Assembly: GCF_009688945.1 (NCBI RefSeq)
Contig: NZ_AP021874.1
Location: 5,084,001-5,148,000 of the forward strand
Origin: Desulfosarcina alkanivorans
GTDB taxonomy: Bacteria; Desulfobacterota; Desulfobacteria; Desulfobacterales; Desulfosarcinaceae
Length of the DNA stretch: 64,000 nucleotides
Direction: 5' to 3'
Shown here: positions 61,436 through 64,000 of the stretch, piece by piece
Numbering within the stretch: position 1 is the first letter of the stretch
Layout of the letters: every line of letters begins with the position of its first letter
Notes under the pieces: generated by a model
Told to the model about the DNA's origin: nothing
The model's database searches: none
What the model saw: the letters and a program-made list of their open reading frames with translations, nothing else
Translations under genes and position numbers: made by a program

Positions 61436-62872
61436 ATGGGAATGACAACCGATGAATTATACTTCAAACCGCGCCTTCAGGTCGTCAGCGAAGACCAGAT
61501 CGCCCAGATCCATATGGCCACCCTGGACGTGCTGGAGCGCACCGGCGTCAAGATCACCCACCCCAAGGCCCTGGAAATCCTTGCAGGTGCCGGTGCCGCC
61601 GTCAACGGCGACCGGGTCAGGATTCCCGCCTGGCTGGTGGAAGACGCCATTCGCAAGGCGCCGTCGCGCATCGTGTTGGGCACGCGTACCGGCGAACGCA
61701 ACGTGTTCCTGGAACGGGACAAAAGCTATTTCGGTCCCAGCCTGGACTGCGTCGACTACCAGGATCCCAGGACCCACAAACGTTCACGGTTCATCAGCGA
61801 GCACGTCAAAACCACGGCGGCCCTGTGCGACGCCCTTCCCCACTTCCAGTGGTGCATGACCATCGGCATGGCCGATGATGTGCCCGCCGACATCGCCGAC
61901 CGGATCATTGCCCGCAACGTGTTCGAAAACTGCGTCAAACCGCTGGTGTTCTGCTGCAAGGACACCAACAGCATTAAAGACACCTACGAGATGGCCCTGC
62001 TGCTGTGCGGCGGCAGGGAGGCGTTCGACGCGGCCCCCACCATCGTGCATTATTCGGAACCCATTTCACCCCTGGTCTATTTTGACCCGGCCATCGAGAA
62101 GGTCATGTACTGCGCCGAGAAGGGCATCCCGCTGATCAACTTCCCGGCGCCCCAGTGCTGCGGCAGTTCTCCGGCCACCTTCGCCGGCGCCCTGGTCCAG
62201 GCCAGCGCCGAGTCCCTCAGCGGCCTGGTGGTGCATCAACTGGTCAACCCCGGTGCGCCTTTCATCTACGGGGCGTTCACCACCATCATGGACATGCGTT
62301 CCACTATTTTCTCATACGGTGCCGTGGAGATGAGCCTGATGACCGCGGCCATGGCCCAGATGGCCCAGAGTTATGGCCTGCCCTTTTTCGGCACGGCCGG
62401 CGCCACCGACGCCAAGTTCTGCGACGCCCAGGCCGGTGCCGAGGCGGCCCTGCAGATCCTTTCCGCCGCCGCCGCCGGTTCGGGCCTGGTCCACGACTGC
62501 AGCAGCTGGATGGATCACGGCTCCGTGGCCTCGCCGGAATTCATGGTGCTGGTGCACGACATCGTCGATTCGGTCGATCACTACATGCAGGGCATCCCGG
62601 TTACCGAAGAGACCCTGGCCCTGGACGTCATCCACCGGGTGGGGCCGGGTGGGCACTACCTCCAGGACCCCCACACCCTCAAGCATTTCAAGACGATCAA
62701 ATATTCCGACATCTTCGAACGCATGGTCTACGATCAATGGAAGACAGCCGGTGCCAAAACGTTTGAACAGCGGCTCCAGGCGGAAACCTTGAAGAAGATG
62801 GAACACCGGCCGGAACCGCTGCCTGCTGATACCATCAAGCTGCTGGACGAGATGCAGGCCGGCTGGGAATAA
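61436..62872 (+). CDS. MttB superfamily corrinoid-dependent methyltransferase, non-pyrrolysine (paralogue D)
   Basis: 478 residues from ATG 61436 (AAAGGAGGAG upstream). Family motifs: GTAGATDAKFCDAQAG (near residue 315), LVHDCSSWMDHG in place of the HDVGY of the other paralogues, and VGPGGHYLQDPHTLKHFK. No amber codon is present. It lies directly before a corrinoid carrier gene (48 bp), so this is the one paralogue in the window with a dedicated methyl acceptor. The presumed substrate is a quaternary or methylated amine related to proline or ornithine, based only on the neighbouring cyclodeaminase-like gene. Confidence 0.92.
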   Translation: MGMTTDELYFKPRLQVVSEDQIAQIHMATLDVLERTGVKITHPKALEILAGAGAAVNGDRVRIPAWLVEDAIRKAPSRIVLGTRTGERNVFLERDKSYFGPSLDCVDYQDPRTHKRSRFISEHVKTTAALCDALPHFQWCMTIGMADDVPADIADRIIARNVFENCVKPLVFCCKDTNSIKDTYEMALLLCGGREAFDAAPTIVHYSEPISPLVYFDPAIEKVMYCAEKGIPLINFPAPQCCGSSPATFAGALVQASAESLSGLVVHQLVNPGAPFIYGAFTTIMDMRSTIFSYGAVEMSLMTAAMAQMAQSYGLPFFGTAGATDAKFCDAQAGAEAALQILSAAAAGSGLVHDCSSWMDHGSVASPEFMVLVHDIVDSVDHYMQGIPVTEETLALDVIHRVGPGGHYLQDPHTLKHFKTIKYSDIFERMVYDQWKTAGAKTFEQRLQAETLKKMEHRPEPLPADTIKLLDEMQAGWE

Positions 62873-62920
62873 GAGGTCTTTTTAAAATCAGAACCGCCAA
62901 TTCACACAGGAGAAAACATC

Positions 62921-63544
62921 ATGACCACCCAGGACATTTTCAACGCCGTGCTGGCCTTTGACGAGGCCACGGTAACGGCCAGAACCCAGGCGGAAATCGA
63001 CGCCGGCACGGCCATCGACACCATATTGAACGACGGCCTGATCAGCGCCATGGACGAGGTGGGCGAGCGCTTCAGTGCCGGCGAACTCTTCGTGCCCGAG
63101 ATGCTCATGGCGGCCCAGGCCATGAAGGCCGGCCTGGGGCTGCTCAAGCCCCACCTGGCCGAGGGCCAGGGCCAGAGCAAGGGGGTCGTGGTCATCGGCA
63201 CGGTCAAGGGCGACCTGCACGACATCGGCAAGAACCTGGTGGCCATGATGATGGAAGGCGCCGGGTTCGAGGTGGTGGACCTGGGGGTGGACGTGGACAG
63301 CGAGGCCTTTGTCCGGACGGCGGCGGAAAAGAAGGCCGACGTGATCGCCCTGTCGGCCCTGCTGACCACCACCATGCCGTCCATGGAGAGCACGGTCAAG
63401 GCGGTGAAAGAGGCCGGCATGGCGACCCGGACGATCATCGGGGGCGCCCCGGTGACCCAGGCCTTCGCCGACCAGATCGGCGCCGACGGATACAGCGCCG
63501 ACGCCCCGGGGGCGGTCAAGCTGGTCAAGCAGCTGGTGGCGTAA
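62921..63544 (+). CDS. Corrinoid (methylcobalamin-carrying) protein, MttC/MtbC type
   Basis: 207 residues from ATG 62921 (CAGGAGAA upstream). The N-terminal helical cap (residues 1-85) contains MDEVGERFSAGELFVPEMLMA, and the Rossmann-like B12 domain has the cobalt-ligand motif GDLHDIGKNLV (His near residue 107) plus GADGYSADAPGAVKLVKQL at the end. It accepts methyl groups from MttB-type enzymes and passes them to a second methyltransferase. It is the only such protein in the window, so it may serve paralogues A-C as well. Confidence 0.95.
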   Translation: MTTQDIFNAVLAFDEATVTARTQAEIDAGTAIDTILNDGLISAMDEVGERFSAGELFVPEMLMAAQAMKAGLGLLKPHLAEGQGQSKGVVVIGTVKGDLHDIGKNLVAMMMEGAGFEVVDLGVDVDSEAFVRTAAEKKADVIALSALLTTTMPSMESTVKAVKEAGMATRTIIGGAPVTQAFADQIGADGYSADAPGAVKLVKQLVA

Positions 63545-63570
63545 CCGCAGGCTTCAGGCTGAAGACCGAT

Positions 63571-63590
63571 AGGAGCGGCTTCCAGCCGCG
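63571..63590. repeat. REP-like short palindrome
   Basis: The sequence AGGAGCGGCTTCCAGCCGCG contains GCGGCT-TCC-AGCCGC and looks like the GTAGGAGCGGCTT..AGCCGCGA type of bacterial repetitive extragenic palindrome. It is located 27 bp after the corrinoid gene and may act as a transcript-stabilising or mild terminating hairpin. A related piece, GTAGGAGCGAAGCGAC, lies near 23726. Confidence 0.4.
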
Positions 63591-63657
63591 AATCTTGAAC
63601 CGTTAACGATGGGTTTGTCGGCCGTAAGAAAAAAGAAGAACCAATGGGGATACTATC

Positions 63658-64000
63658 GTGCGTGTGACGGTTTCAGGTATCATCGCCGTGCTGCTGGCCG
63701 CCTCCTGCTGGGCCCTTTCCGGGATCTTCGTCAAGCTGATTCTGGCCGGGGCGGGAATCTCCTCGCTGGCCCTGGCGTTCTGGCGCGATACGATCTCCTT
63801 TGGCGCTTTTTTCTTATGGGGGCTCGCTGCCCGGCGGGACCGCATGTCGATCCGGCGGGCTGACTGGCCGGTGATGGCCGGTATGGGCATCTGCCTGGGC
63901 GTATTCCACGTGGTCCTGAACCTGGGCTATCAGCTCAACGGCGCCGCCGTCACCACGGTGCAGCAGGCGGCCATGCCGGCCATCGTACTGATCGTTGCCC
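63658..64000 (+). CDS. EamA/DMT family transporter (partial, 3' end outside window)
   Basis: The frame is open from GTG 63658 (GGGGA upstream) to the window end, about 114 codons. It shows four hydrophobic stretches and EamA-type text (VLLAASCWALSGIFVKLIL; GVFHVVLNLGYQLNGAAVTT). It follows the corrinoid gene by 113 bp and could be co-transcribed, making it a candidate uptake or efflux system for the methylated substrate or its product. Confidence 0.8.
   Translation, partial: MRVTVSGIIAVLLAASCWALSGIFVKLILAGAGISSLALAFWRDTISFGAFFLWGLAARRDRMSIRRADWPVMAGMGICLGVFHVVLNLGYQLNGAAVTTVQQAAMPAIVLIVA

Noticed and set aside
15820..62872. Pyrrolysine-containing MttB
   Set aside because: All four paralogues read through without an in-frame TAG and end in TAA or TGA; no PylT/PylS genes were seen in the window.
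1..64000. CRISPR array, tRNA, rRNA, phage or transposase genes
   Set aside because: No regularly spaced repeats, no cloverleaf-like sequences with typical T-arm, and no recognisable recombinase or phage proteins were found; short repeats seen are few and non-coding.

Overview
The window looks like a chromosome segment of a strictly anaerobic, metabolically broad bacterium, most like a sulfate-reducing member of the former Deltaproteobacteria (Desulfobacterales/Desulfosarcina type). This is inferred from gene content and high GC, not from a marker gene. The evidence is several corrinoid methyltransferases of the MttB superfamily without pyrrolysine, a tungsten-type aldehyde:ferredoxin oxidoreductase, an oxygen-sensitive 2-hydroxyacyl-CoA dehydratase with its activase, LutABC joined to a branched-chain-type ABC importer, LpxD (Gram-negative), and a cobalamin riboswitch. 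No tRNA, rRNA, CRISPR array, transposase or phage gene was seen.

Layout. 1-5.2 kb: the end of an ADP-ribosylglycohydrolase gene, then an HDOD protein, hybrid histidine kinase and response regulator signalling cluster. 5.2-12.7 kb (minus strand): a peptide/opine-type ABC importer (binding protein, two permeases, fused ATPase) ending in a sugar-isomerase-like TIM barrel protein. 12.9-18.8 kb: a HutC-type GntR repressor divergent from an operon of AOR and two MttB-family methyltransferases. 18.9-21.8 kb: DksA-like, LpxD, a QueG-like iron-sulfur protein and an FCD-type GntR. 22-25.1 kb: a third MttB paralogue and a Cys/Met-metabolism PLP enzyme. 25.2-36.8 kb: a FadR-type GntR divergent from liv-type ABC genes, lutABC, two CBS-domain proteins and a membrane protein. 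36.9-43 kb: a 2-hydroxyacyl-CoA dehydratase operon divergent from a TetR regulator. 43-58.5 kb: a mosaic of exporters, thioesterases, a solitary B12 riboswitch, decayed genes and redox enzymes. 58.6-64 kb: a sigma-54 activator facing a -24/-12 promoter and an operon of ornithine-cyclodeaminase-like protein, MttB paralogue and corrinoid protein, followed by an EamA transporter.

How the genes may work together. The main theme is probably methyl-group catabolism of quaternary or methylated amines. Four MttB paralogues lie in three separately regulated loci, each with a different partner enzyme (AOR, PLP lyase, cyclodeaminase-like reductase) and, for two loci, nearby uptake genes. Only one corrinoid carrier is present, and neither a reductive activator (RamA type) nor a methylcorrinoid:tetrahydrofolate transferase is in the window, so the paralogues probably share components encoded elsewhere. 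Motifs built on TTGATA occur in front of both the ABC importer operon and the third MttB gene, suggesting a common regulator. A second theme is carboxylate oxidation: a liv-type importer and LutABC under two copies of a TGGTA-N-TACCA operator.

The intergenic regions contain several repeat structures: a 136-bp dispersed repeat in two copies, a 193-bp element with 15-bp terminal inverted repeats inside the dehydratase operon, a 156-bp imperfect palindrome in the liv leader, and other inverted repeats.
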